Assembly: GCA_945878835.1 (NCBI GenBank)
Contig: CAMCUG010000044.1
Span: forward strand, 1 to 9,116
Length of the DNA stretch: 9,116 nt
Direction of reading: 5' to 3'
Origin: Chryseobacterium gleum
GTDB taxonomy: Bacteria; Bacteroidota; Bacteroidia; Flavobacteriales_D; Sanyastnellaceae
Shown here: in pieces, positions 1 to 5,830 of the stretch
Numbering within the stretch: the first letter of the stretch is position 1
How the letters are laid out: every line of letters begins with the position of its first letter
The notes under the pieces: model-generated
What the model was told of the DNA's origin: nothing
The model's database searches: none
The model's input: the letters and a program-made list of their open reading frames with translations, nothing else
Program-made: the position numbers and the translations under genes

Positions 1-153
1 GAAGCCAGACGCGCCTTACAAGAGAGCAGTATTGCAGTGAATAAAGAAAAAGTAGGGATAGACGCTAAGATTGATGCGAACCATTTGATTCACGGAGAGT
101 TGGTCATTCTTCAACGCGGTAAGAAGAATTACTTCTTGTTGAAATGTCTATAA
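1..153 (+). CDS. tyrS: Tyrosyl-tRNA synthetase, C-terminal end (partial)
   Basis: The window opens inside a gene: frame 1 is open for 50 codons and stops with TAA at 151-153. The peptide starts EARRALQ, continues with VNKEKVG and ends with HGELVILQRGKKNYFLLKCL. This matches the S4-type RNA-binding tail of bacterial tyrosyl-tRNA synthetase, where the conserved pattern is GEARR...(S/A)(I/V)NKEKV followed by a short beta segment ending in RGKKNYFL. TyrRS charges tRNA-Tyr with tyrosine in the cytoplasm, and the S4 domain helps hold the tRNA. The catalytic Rossmann domain lies upstream and cannot be seen. The match rests on one short domain. Other S4 proteins are possible, but the GKKNYFL ending is characteristic of TyrRS. 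A strong terminator begins inside the stop codon, so this is the last gene of its transcript. Confidence 0.85.
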   Translation, partial: EARRALQESSIAVNKEKVGIDAKIDANHLIHGELVILQRGKKNYFLLKCL

Positions 154-191
154 AATAAGCAGGGATTCCCTTTGGAACCCCTGCTTATTTT
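152..191. terminator. Strong bidirectional intrinsic terminator after tyrS
   Basis: An 18-bp inverted repeat has arms at 152-169 and 174-191 (AAAATAAGCAGGGATTCC on the left), a four-base CTTT loop and a single A/C mismatch. The left arm starts with four As and the right arm ends in TTATTTT, so a T tract follows the stem on either strand. It starts within the tyrS stop codon. It can also stop transcripts leaving the LuxE-like gene on the minus strand about 105 bases away. Confidence 0.85.
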
Positions 192-295
192 GTTTAGGAA
201 ATCATATCACCAAATTGTCCTGCCCAACACATTTCAATTCGGCTAAGAAGCTAGAAACTTCTACATTAAAGACGGATAAGAAAATAAATGGTTGC
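192..295. other. Intergenic gap between tyrS terminator and LuxE-like gene
   Basis: About 104 bases lie between the tyrS terminator and the stop codon of the minus-strand LuxE-like gene. No promoter box, RNA gene or repeat is recognised here. One minus-strand frame stays open from 342 to a TGA at 202-204, overlapping the end of the neighbouring gene, but it has no usable start codon. See the findings. Confidence 0.5.
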
Positions 296-1261
296 CTAGG
301 ATTCTGAAAAAAGTAAATTACATCCTCTAATCTCGGCGTGATTCATTCTTCCGAGGATCTCGAAGGTTCCATTTTCATGGACAATGCCTAGGTCTTCAGT
401 GGCAATAAAGGCACAAGAATTCTGATTGGCCAAGTCTATAATATTCAATGCCCCTCTTTTTCCATCGGGTAAAAGAGAAAGTGGATCTTGAAGATCTCTG
501 CAAACGACTTTCATCCAAGGTGGACAAACAAATATTCCATTTCCTTTGGAATAGGCCTGTGAAAAAAGTTCAGTCATTCCGTATTCACTGTGAATTTCCC
601 TCACCTGAAAGGCCTGACAAAGCTGAGCGTGAAGCTCACTTCGTGTGAGTTCTTCCCGTCTTCCCTTCATTCCACCTGTTTCCATAATGGTGGTGTGTTT
701 TAGTGCCATTGGAAATTGTTCTGAAAAATCCAACAAGGCAAATGACACTCCGATTAGCAGTGTATTAACTGCATTTTTTTCATTCTCTTCGAGTTGATTC
801 TTTAAAGTGGTGAAATCATATAAGAAAAAACCAGAGGTAACGTGCGCCTTTGGCAACAAGGCATTCACCATGTATACCAACGACGAGTTGTTTCTTTCTA
901 AATACGAAGGAAGCAATGCTAAAATGCTAACTTGTTTGAGAGGAATTTCCAAATATTTTTGGAAGGTGGGGAAGAATGATTGCTCGTAAAGACTAAGGTC
1001 GTTGACTAAATGCTGACTGCGGTTTCCGCCTGTGCCGCTACTTTCGAAGGTGTGAGCAATTGGTTTGTCTTGACAAACGCTATGTGTTTTGAAAAACGAA
1101 ATAGGTAAAAACGGAATTTCATTCCACAATGAAATTGAATTTATATCCTTTCCAAGGGCCTTGAAAAATGCTTTGTAAACGGAAGAATTACTAAGTTGCT
1201 TCTGAAAAGTCGCTAGCGCAAGTGTGTTAAAATTTTCGGAAGTTGTTTGTGTAAAATCCAT
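296..1261 (-). CDS. LuxE-type acyl-protein synthetase/acyltransferase family protein
   Basis: This 321-residue cytoplasmic protein belongs to the LuxE branch of the ANL adenylate-forming enzymes. It shows a phosphate-loop-like SSGTGG at 74-79, METGGMKGR at 193-201, the adenylate motif EYGMTE at 226-231, TEDLG at 288-292 (the hinge-region Asp), and GRMNHAEIRGC at 304-314. In bioluminescent bacteria LuxE activates a fatty acid as acyl-AMP and transfers it to a cysteine near its own C-terminus. Cys314, eight residues from the end, lies in the matching place. No luxA, B, C or D lies nearby, so the substrate here is unknown and a role in light production is not suggested. The full set of motifs and the length near 320 indicate an intact gene. 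The start at 1261 gives a normal N-terminus and faces the divergent lipoprotein gene. Confidence 0.85.
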   Translation of the reverse strand: MDFTQTTSENFNTLALATFQKQLSNSSVYKAFFKALGKDINSISLWNEIPFLPISFFKTHSVCQDKPIAHTFESSGTGGNRSQHLVNDLSLYEQSFFPTFQKYLEIPLKQVSILALLPSYLERNNSSLVYMVNALLPKAHVTSGFFLYDFTTLKNQLEENEKNAVNTLLIGVSFALLDFSEQFPMALKHTTIMETGGMKGRREELTRSELHAQLCQAFQVREIHSEYGMTELFSQAYSKGNGIFVCPPWMKVVCRDLQDPLSLLPDGKRGALNIIDLANQNSCAFIATEDLGIVHENGTFEILGRMNHAEIRGCNLLFSES

Positions 1262-1292
1262 TTTGCGCTTCTCTTAATTATCTTTTATCCTA

Positions 1293-1308
1293 TATCTTTA
1301 CAAAGATG
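1293..1308. promoter_or_regulatory. Overlapping divergent -7 boxes in a palindrome
   Basis: The plus strand has TATCTTTA at 1293-1300 and the minus strand has CATCTTTG at 1301-1308. Each matches the Bacteroidota -7 consensus TAnnTTTG at all but one fixed position. Together they form the perfect inverted repeat ATCTTT-AC-AAAGAT at 1294-1307, which reaches the lipoprotein ATG at 1306. Neither strand has a TTTG -33 box at the expected 19-21 base spacing. If used, the plus-strand promoter would give a nearly leaderless mRNA. Confidence 0.35.
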
Positions 1309-1806
1309 CGAAAGATTAGGACACTACTTTTTATTTTCCTTACTCTCTTAGTGAGTAGCTGCTTGAAGGTGGAGACTTATCCGGATGAGCCGAGCATTGA
1401 GGCAGTCCGCCTAACAGTGAGCAGCGACAGCGCCTTTTTACAAGTCGATTTTATTGACGGAGATGGAAATGTTGGCCTCGGTCAGTCTGACACTGCAGGT
1501 CTTTTCGGCGCATGCGATACGCGATACAATTTGTTTTGTGTGTATGAGGAGTTGCGCAATGGAACATGGATGCAAATAAGTGAAGAGCCGTGTTTAAATC
1601 CGAATGCAGTTCCTTTCTATTACCGCGTCCCATGGGCAACACCTCCAGGTCAGAACAAAACACAAAAAGGTACCATTACCGTTCAGATGTACCCCGGTTA
1701 TTATTTAAATAGCGGGTTTGACACCTGCAGATTTTCGGTGCGCATTTGCGACAGGGATTTGAATTTTTCGAATACGGTTCTTTCACCTGTTTATTTGAAG
1801 CCATAA
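1306..1806 (+). CDS. Small Bacteroidota lipoprotein with DGDGN motif
   Basis: The 166-residue product has a clear lipoprotein signal: positive MRKIR, a hydrophobic stretch to residue 16, then the lipobox VSSC with lipidated Cys19. This fixes the start at 1306, and there is no in-frame alternative. It should be exported and anchored in the envelope. The mature part has VDFIDGDGNVGL at 47-58, an Asp-rich turn resembling a calcium loop, and ends with ICDRDLNFSNTV at 147-158, another D-x-D-x-N stretch. Five further cysteines (70, 78, 96, 141, 148) could form disulfides. I recognise the architecture as a recurring uncharacterised Bacteroidota lipoprotein type whose function is unknown. It is monocistronic, with a divergent LuxE-like gene upstream and a shared terminator immediately after its stop. 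Confidence 0.8.
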   Translation: MRKIRTLLFIFLTLLVSSCLKVETYPDEPSIEAVRLTVSSDSAFLQVDFIDGDGNVGLGQSDTAGLFGACDTRYNLFCVYEELRNGTWMQISEEPCLNPNAVPFYYRVPWATPPGQNKTQKGTITVQMYPGYYLNSGFDTCRFSVRICDRDLNFSNTVLSPVYLKP

Positions 1807-1832
1807 AAAAGACCCGGCGAAGCGAGTCTTTT
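1807..1832. terminator. Bidirectional terminator between lipoprotein gene and icd
   Basis: The arms AAAAGAC at 1807-1813 and GTCTTTT at 1826-1832 form a seven-pair stem. After a C/A mismatch, two further CG pairs lead into a GC-rich loop. It starts immediately after the lipoprotein stop at 1804-1806. On the minus strand it ends in a TTTTTT run and so can stop icd transcripts, which end 22 bases away. The plus-strand tail (TTTT then CAAG) is weaker. Confidence 0.7.
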
Positions 1833-1854
1833 CAAGTTGAGATTTCGAAACAAA

Positions 1855-3084
1855 TTAGTTTGACAATCTGTTTTTCAATTCTTGATCAAGAGCATCCAAG
1901 AAATCTTCAGTGGTTAAATAATGTTCTTCGCGTGTTTCACTTCCGTGAATGCAAACTGCAAGGTCCTTTGTCATTTTTCCACCTTGAACCAAATCAACAC
2001 ATACTTTCTCAAGTGTTTGAGCGAATGTGATTAGTTCTTGGTTATTGTCTAATTTCCCACGGAAAGCAAGTCCTTGGGTCCATGCGAAAATAGAAGCTAT
2101 CGGATTGGTAGAAGTTTTCTTTCCCTCTTGGTGCTGACGGTAGTGACGAGTCACTGTTCCGTGAGCAGCTTCCGCTTCCATGGTCATTCCATCAGGTGTA
2201 ATCAAGGCTGAAGTCATAAGTCCTAAAGAACCGAATCCTTGCGCTACGATATCGCTTTGAACGTCACCGTCGTAGTTCTTACATGCCCAAACAAATCCGC
2301 CGTCGCTCTTCAAACAGAAAGCAACCATATCATCAATTAAACGGTGCTCATAGGTGACACCCAATTCTGCGAATTTCGATTTGAATTCATTCTGATAAAC
2401 TTCTTCAAAGATGTCTTTGAAGCGTCCGTCGTAATGCTTTAAGATAGTGTTCTTGGAAGAGAAGTATAAATTCCAATTGCGCATAATCGCTTGATTGAAG
2501 CAACTGCGAGCGAAACCATAGATGCTTTCGTCTGTGTTGTACATAGCCATTGCAACGCCGTCGCCGTCGAAGTTAAATACTTCCCAAGACTTTGTTTCAC
2601 CACCATCTTCAGGGGTGTAAGTCATGGTTAATTTTCCTTTCCCTTTGATTACAGTATCTGTTGCGCGGTATTGATCTCCGAAGGCATGACGGCCAATGTT
2701 AATCGGTTTCGTCCAACCGGGAACCAACTTAGGAATATTGTTGCAAATGATTGGCTCACGGAATACGGTTCCACCTATTATGTTGCGAATAGTTCCGTTT
2801 GGTGACTTCCACATTTTCTTCAATCCAAATTCTTGAACACGCGCTTCGTCAGGAGTGATGGTGGCGCACTTAACCGCGACATTGTATTTCAAAGTAGCTT
2901 CTGCAGACTCAACAGTTACGCGGTCGTCAGTAGCATCACGATTCTCCATCCCTAAATCGAAATATTTAATGTCAAGTTCAACGTATGGAAGAATTAATTT
3001 GTCTTTGATGTATTTCCAAATGATGCGAGTCATTTCATCGCCATCCATTTCAACAATGGGATTGGCTACTTTGATTTTATTCAT
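1855..3084 (-). CDS. icd: NADP-dependent isocitrate dehydrogenase, eukaryotic (IDH1-like) type
   Basis: This 409-residue enzyme converts isocitrate to 2-oxoglutarate and CO2 in the TCA cycle, making NADPH. It resembles the homodimeric eukaryotic-type enzyme (human IDH1/IDH2) over its whole length, not the E. coli type. Visible marks are EMDGDEMTRIIW near the N-terminus, substrate loop KSPNGTIRNIIGGTVFRE at 93-110, GRHAFGDQYRATD at 131-143, catalytic Lys211, RLIDDMVA from 248, metal-binding Asp274 and Asp278 in NYDGDVQSD, and the NADP-binding EAAHGTVTRHY and STNPIASIFAW. Arg132 has the same residue number as the mutation hotspot in human IDH1. No domain is missing. It follows ndk after nine bases with no visible promoter between, so the two are probably co-transcribed. 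The hairpin at 1807-1832 would end the message. Confidence 0.96.
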   Translation of the reverse strand: MNKIKVANPIVEMDGDEMTRIIWKYIKDKLILPYVELDIKYFDLGMENRDATDDRVTVESAEATLKYNVAVKCATITPDEARVQEFGLKKMWKSPNGTIRNIIGGTVFREPIICNNIPKLVPGWTKPINIGRHAFGDQYRATDTVIKGKGKLTMTYTPEDGGETKSWEVFNFDGDGVAMAMYNTDESIYGFARSCFNQAIMRNWNLYFSSKNTILKHYDGRFKDIFEEVYQNEFKSKFAELGVTYEHRLIDDMVAFCLKSDGGFVWACKNYDGDVQSDIVAQGFGSLGLMTSALITPDGMTMEAEAAHGTVTRHYRQHQEGKKTSTNPIASIFAWTQGLAFRGKLDNNQELITFAQTLEKVCVDLVQGGKMTKDLAVCIHGSETREEHYLTTEDFLDALDQELKNRLSN

Positions 3085-3093
3085 GGCGTAAAC

Positions 3094-3513
3094 TTAAACT
3101 TGCTCGCGCTTGGAGAAGAAGAATGAACCTTCGATGGCCGCATTCTCGTCGCTATCTGAACCGTGAACGGCGTTAGCAGCAATACTTGTAGCAAACATGC
3201 GACGGATAGTTCCTTCGTCTGCTTTTGTAGGGTCAGTAGCACCAATAAGTGTTCTGAAGCTTTCAACAGCGTTATCTTTTTCAAGAATAGCAGCCACGAT
3301 TGGTCCGCTAGTCATGTATTCTACTAATTCTCCGTAGAATGAACGCTCTTTGTGAACCTCGTAAAAACGAGAGGCATCTTCTAGAGTAAGTTGGGTCAAT
3401 TTCATTGCGCGAATTGTAAATCCAGCTTCAATGATTTTGTCAATGATTTTTCCTGTGTGGCCTGCTGCAGTTGCATCTGGCTTAATCATCGTAAATGTGC
3501 GATATCCTGACAT
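3094..3513 (-). CDS. ndk: Nucleoside-diphosphate kinase
   Basis: This 139-residue kinase passes the gamma phosphate of ATP to other nucleoside diphosphates through a phosphohistidine, balancing NTP and dNTP pools in the cytoplasm. It has the N-terminal TFTMIKPDA, the KERSFY/ELVEYMTSGP core, GATDPTKADEGTIRR at 91-105, and the signature NAVHGSDS with active-site His117. The length is normal for the family. I chose ATG 3511-3513 (MSGYRTFTMIKPDA), which matches the usual N-terminus. An upstream ATG at 3534 would add MHSKILI, overlap the -7 box and leave no room for a promoter. It is first in a likely two-gene operon with icd and divergent from rocD. Confidence 0.96.
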   Translation of the reverse strand: MSGYRTFTMIKPDATAAGHTGKIIDKIIEAGFTIRAMKLTQLTLEDASRFYEVHKERSFYGELVEYMTSGPIVAAILEKDNAVESFRTLIGATDPTKADEGTIRRMFATSIAANAVHGSDSDENAAIEGSFFFSKREQV

Positions 3514-3525
3514 AATTAGTATTTT

Positions 3526-3561
3526 GGAATGCAAAAATACAACATTCCCTGTCTAAATTCG
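3526..3561. promoter_or_regulatory. ndk/rocD divergent promoter region with inverted repeat
   Basis: On the minus strand TATTTTTG (3532-3539) fits the Bacteroidota -7 consensus TAnnTTTG exactly and lies 18 bases before the ndk start. It sits inside the inverted repeat GGAATG (3526-3531) / CATTCC (3543-3548). On the plus strand TAAATTCG (3554-3561) fits with one mismatch, 16 bases before rocD. No TTTG -33 box is correctly spaced for either. Promoter use is inferred from position. Confidence 0.4.
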
Positions 3562-3577
3562 CTGAAAATTATTTCAA

Positions 3578-4819
3578 ATGAATGCAAGCCTGAACTCGGC
3601 CAAAGCCATGGAATTGGAGGACAATTATGGAGCGCACAATTACCATCCGATTCCGGTAGTCATTGCGAAGGGGAAAGGCGCGAAGGTTTGGGATTTAGAA
3701 GGGAAGGAGTATTTCGATTTTCTTTCGGCGTATTCTGCAGTGAACCAAGGACACTGCCATCCGAAGATCATTCAAGCATTGAAAGATCAAGCCGAGAAAG
3801 TGACACTCACTTCTCGCGCGTTTTATAACAGTGAATTGGGGACGTATGAAAAGTTCATTACTGAATATTTCGGTTATGAAAAAGTACTTCCCATGAATAC
3901 GGGTGTTGAAGGCGGAGAGACTGCTGTAAAGCTTGCGCGCAAGTGGGGTTATAAAGTGAAAGGCATTGCCGACAACCAAGCGATAATAGTTTTTGTTGAA
4001 GGGAATTTCTGGGGAAGAACACTGGCTGCAATTTCTACTTCTCAGGATCCTAGTAGTTATGCAGGATTCGGTCCGTATATGCCCGGATTTCTATCTATTC
4101 CCTACAACGATTTGAATGCGTTGGAAACTTGTTTATCGAGCGATCCAAACATTGCTGGATTTATGTTCGAACCTATTCAAGGGGAAGCAGGCGTTGTTGT
4201 TCCGCATGAAGGATATTTGGCTGGTGTTCGCGCGTTGTGCACGAAGTACAATGTGTTGATGATTGCAGATGAGGTTCAAACCGGATTGGCACGCACAGGA
4301 AAGATGTTGGCGTGCGATCATGAAAATGTGAAGCCCGATATTTTAGTTTTAGGAAAAGCGCTTTCAGGAGGGGTTCTTCCCGTAAGTGCGGTTCTTTCAA
4401 GCAATGAAATTATATTGACCATTAAGCCCGGTGAGCACGGCAGCACTTACGGCGGAAATCCTTTGGCCTGCGCTGTTGCAACAGCCGCTTTGGAAGTTCT
4501 TCGCGATGAGAACATGGCAGAAAATTCAGAGCGTTTAGGAGAATTATTCAGAAGAGAGATGAGAAAGCTTCAAAGTGAAGTTTCAATGATTACCCTAGTA
4601 CGTGGAAAAGGATTGTTGAACGCTGTGGTGATCGATGATAACGAAGAAAGCGAAGCGGCTTGGAATATTTGTGTAGACCTTGCGAAGAACGGTTTATTAG
4701 CCAAGCCAACCCACGGAAACATTATTCGTTTTGCTCCGCCGCTGTGTATCACTGAAGCCGAGATTATGCAATGCGTTGAAATTATTTCAAATGTCATTAA
4801 AGCTCACGCTAAGAAGTAA
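3578..4819 (+). CDS. rocD: Ornithine--oxo-acid aminotransferase
   Basis: This 413-residue PLP enzyme of the class III (fold type I) aminotransferases moves the delta-amino group of ornithine to 2-oxoglutarate, giving glutamate-5-semialdehyde and glutamate. It therefore links arginine breakdown to proline and glutamate. Family marks run in order: DNYGAHNYHPIPVV (15-28), FDFLSAYSAVNQGHCHPKI (46-64), MNTGVEGGETAVKLARKW (106-123), EPIQGEAGV (198-206), DEVQTGLARTG (231-241) with the PLP-ring Asp231, LGKALSGG with Schiff-base Lys260, HGSTYGGNPLA (287-297), and RFAPPL (384-389). Length and motifs are complete. The start at 3578 is the first ATG of the frame in the gap. The Met at codon 11 would shorten the N-terminus but still leave the core. 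It is a single-gene unit, divergent from ndk. Confidence 0.95.
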   Translation: MNASLNSAKAMELEDNYGAHNYHPIPVVIAKGKGAKVWDLEGKEYFDFLSAYSAVNQGHCHPKIIQALKDQAEKVTLTSRAFYNSELGTYEKFITEYFGYEKVLPMNTGVEGGETAVKLARKWGYKVKGIADNQAIIVFVEGNFWGRTLAAISTSQDPSSYAGFGPYMPGFLSIPYNDLNALETCLSSDPNIAGFMFEPIQGEAGVVVPHEGYLAGVRALCTKYNVLMIADEVQTGLARTGKMLACDHENVKPDILVLGKALSGGVLPVSAVLSSNEIILTIKPGEHGSTYGGNPLACAVATAALEVLRDENMAENSERLGELFRREMRKLQSEVSMITLVRGKGLLNAVVIDDNEESEAAWNICVDLAKNGLLAKPTHGNIIRFAPPLCITEAEIMQCVEIISNVIKAHAKK

Positions 4820-4850
4820 AACGAAAGGGTTATAGCCAACCTTTCGATTT
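4818..4850. terminator. Bidirectional terminator overlapping the ends of rocD and the CBS-like gene
   Basis: CGAAAGG-g-TT (4822-4831) pairs with AACCTTTCG (4838-4846) around an ATAGCC loop, with one bulged G. Past an A/A mismatch, AAA (4818-4820) pairs with TTT (4848-4850). The stem takes in the last two bases of the rocD stop on one side. On the other it takes in most of the minus-strand stop and the final codons of the CBS-like gene. Confidence 0.7.
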
Positions 4851-5807
4851 CATCCAATCGTCGTTGAACATTTTGCCCAAGTAGCGAGTTCCGTGGTCGT
4901 GGAAAATGACTACCACAACATCACCTTCTTTGAATCTATCTTTCATTTGAATAACACCAGCCATGGCAGAACCGGCGCTGTTTCCAGCGAAGATCCCTTC
5001 TTCTTTCGAAATCTTTCGTGTGTATATTGCGGCGTCTTTGTCGGTTACTTTTTCGAAATGATCTATTAGGTTGAAGTCAACATTTTCAGGAAGGAAATCT
5101 TCACCAATCCCTTCGGTCACGTAGGCATATATTTCGTTTTTGTCAAACTCGCCTGTCTCTTTGTACTTTTTGAAAACAGAACCGTAGGTATCGATCCCCA
5201 ACACTTGAATATTTGGATTTTTTTCTTTCAAGAAACGTGCAGTTCCAGAGATGGTTCCGCCTGTTCCAACACCAACAACGAAATGCGTAATCTTGCCGTC
5301 TGTTTGATCCCAAATCTCAGGTCCGGTTGATTCGTAGTGGGCTTGTGCGTTACTTGGATTGTCGTACTGATTCGGCTTCCAAGAATTTGGCGTTTCTTTT
5401 TCAAGACGAGAAGAAACGCTGTAGTAGGAGCGTGGATCTTCTGGATCAACATCGGTTGGACAAACAATAACTTCTGCACCCAATGCACGAAGGGCATCGA
5501 ACTTCTCTTTACTCTGTTTGTCTGTACTTGTGAAAATGCACTTGTATCCTTTCATGATAGCAGCAATGGCCAAACCCATTCCCGTGTTTCCGGAAGTTCC
5601 TTCGATAATGGTTCCCCCTGGTTTCAATCTTCCATCTTTTTCAGCATCTTCAATCATCTTCAGAGCCATGCGATCTTTAATGGAATTGCCTGGATTAAAA
5701 GTTTCCACTTTCGCCAACACTAATGCTGGAATGTCTTTCACTATGGTGTTTAATTTCACCATAGGTGTGTTGCCAATGGTGCCTAGAATGTTTTCGTGAT
5801 ACTTCAT
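4830..5807 (-). CDS. Cystathionine beta-synthase-like PLP enzyme, catalytic core only (or cysteine synthase)
   Basis: This 325-residue fold type II PLP enzyme belongs to the CBS/cysteine synthase family. It has IGNTPMVKLN (11-20), the Schiff-base lysine in NPGNSIKDRMA (Lys44), substrate loop EGTSGNTGMGLA (69-80), the phosphate-binding GTGGTISG (181-188), and GNSAGS (275-280) with Ser277 facing the PLP nitrogen. It resembles the CBS catalytic core more than CysK: IPNS/TPNS plus DQY/NQY spacing mid-protein, VEGIG/TEGIG-DF, and an ending like the core terminus (WMKSKGWL here, WMLQKGFL in human CBS). It ends there, with no heme segment and no Bateman domain. Substrates (serine plus homocysteine, or O-acetylserine plus sulfide) cannot be settled from sequence. 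The start is set at 5807 (MKYHENILGTIGNTP). A 35-codon upstream extension overlaps the permease gene and is unlike the family. TACCTTCG (5812-5819) is a near-match -7 box, so it may have its own promoter as well as read-through. Confidence 0.88.
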   Translation of the reverse strand: MKYHENILGTIGNTPMVKLNTIVKDIPALVLAKVETFNPGNSIKDRMALKMIEDAEKDGRLKPGGTIIEGTSGNTGMGLAIAAIMKGYKCIFTSTDKQSKEKFDALRALGAEVIVCPTDVDPEDPRSYYSVSSRLEKETPNSWKPNQYDNPSNAQAHYESTGPEIWDQTDGKITHFVVGVGTGGTISGTARFLKEKNPNIQVLGIDTYGSVFKKYKETGEFDKNEIYAYVTEGIGEDFLPENVDFNLIDHFEKVTDKDAAIYTRKISKEEGIFAGNSAGSAMAGVIQMKDRFKEGDVVVVIFHDHGTRYLGKMFNDDWMKSKGWL

Positions 5808-5830
5808 GCTGCGAAGGTAGGTTAGTAGAT

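Noticed and set aside
448..989. Two short plus-strand frames opposite the LuxE-like gene
   Set aside because: They are antisense shadows; the minus-strand gene has a full set of ANL-type motifs across the same stretch.
296..1261. A bioluminescence (lux) operon
   Set aside because: Only a LuxE-like gene is present. No luciferase, reductase or transferase gene adjoins, and LuxE-like proteins are common in non-luminous Bacteroidota.
3514..3534. Seven-codon N-terminal extension of ndk (MHSKILI)
   Set aside because: Ndk proteins normally start just before the TFTMIKPDA strand, and the extension would overlap the candidate -7 box.
3514..3577. A riboswitch or leader RNA before rocD or ndk
   Set aside because: The whole gap is 64 bases and is filled by candidate promoter boxes. 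It is too short for a known riboswitch class and only a six-base repeat is seen.
5337..5723. A 128-codon open frame on the plus strand opposite the CBS-like gene
   Set aside because: It lies wholly inside a well-supported gene on the other strand, has no recognisable motif and reads like a mirrored codon pattern. It is an antisense shadow.
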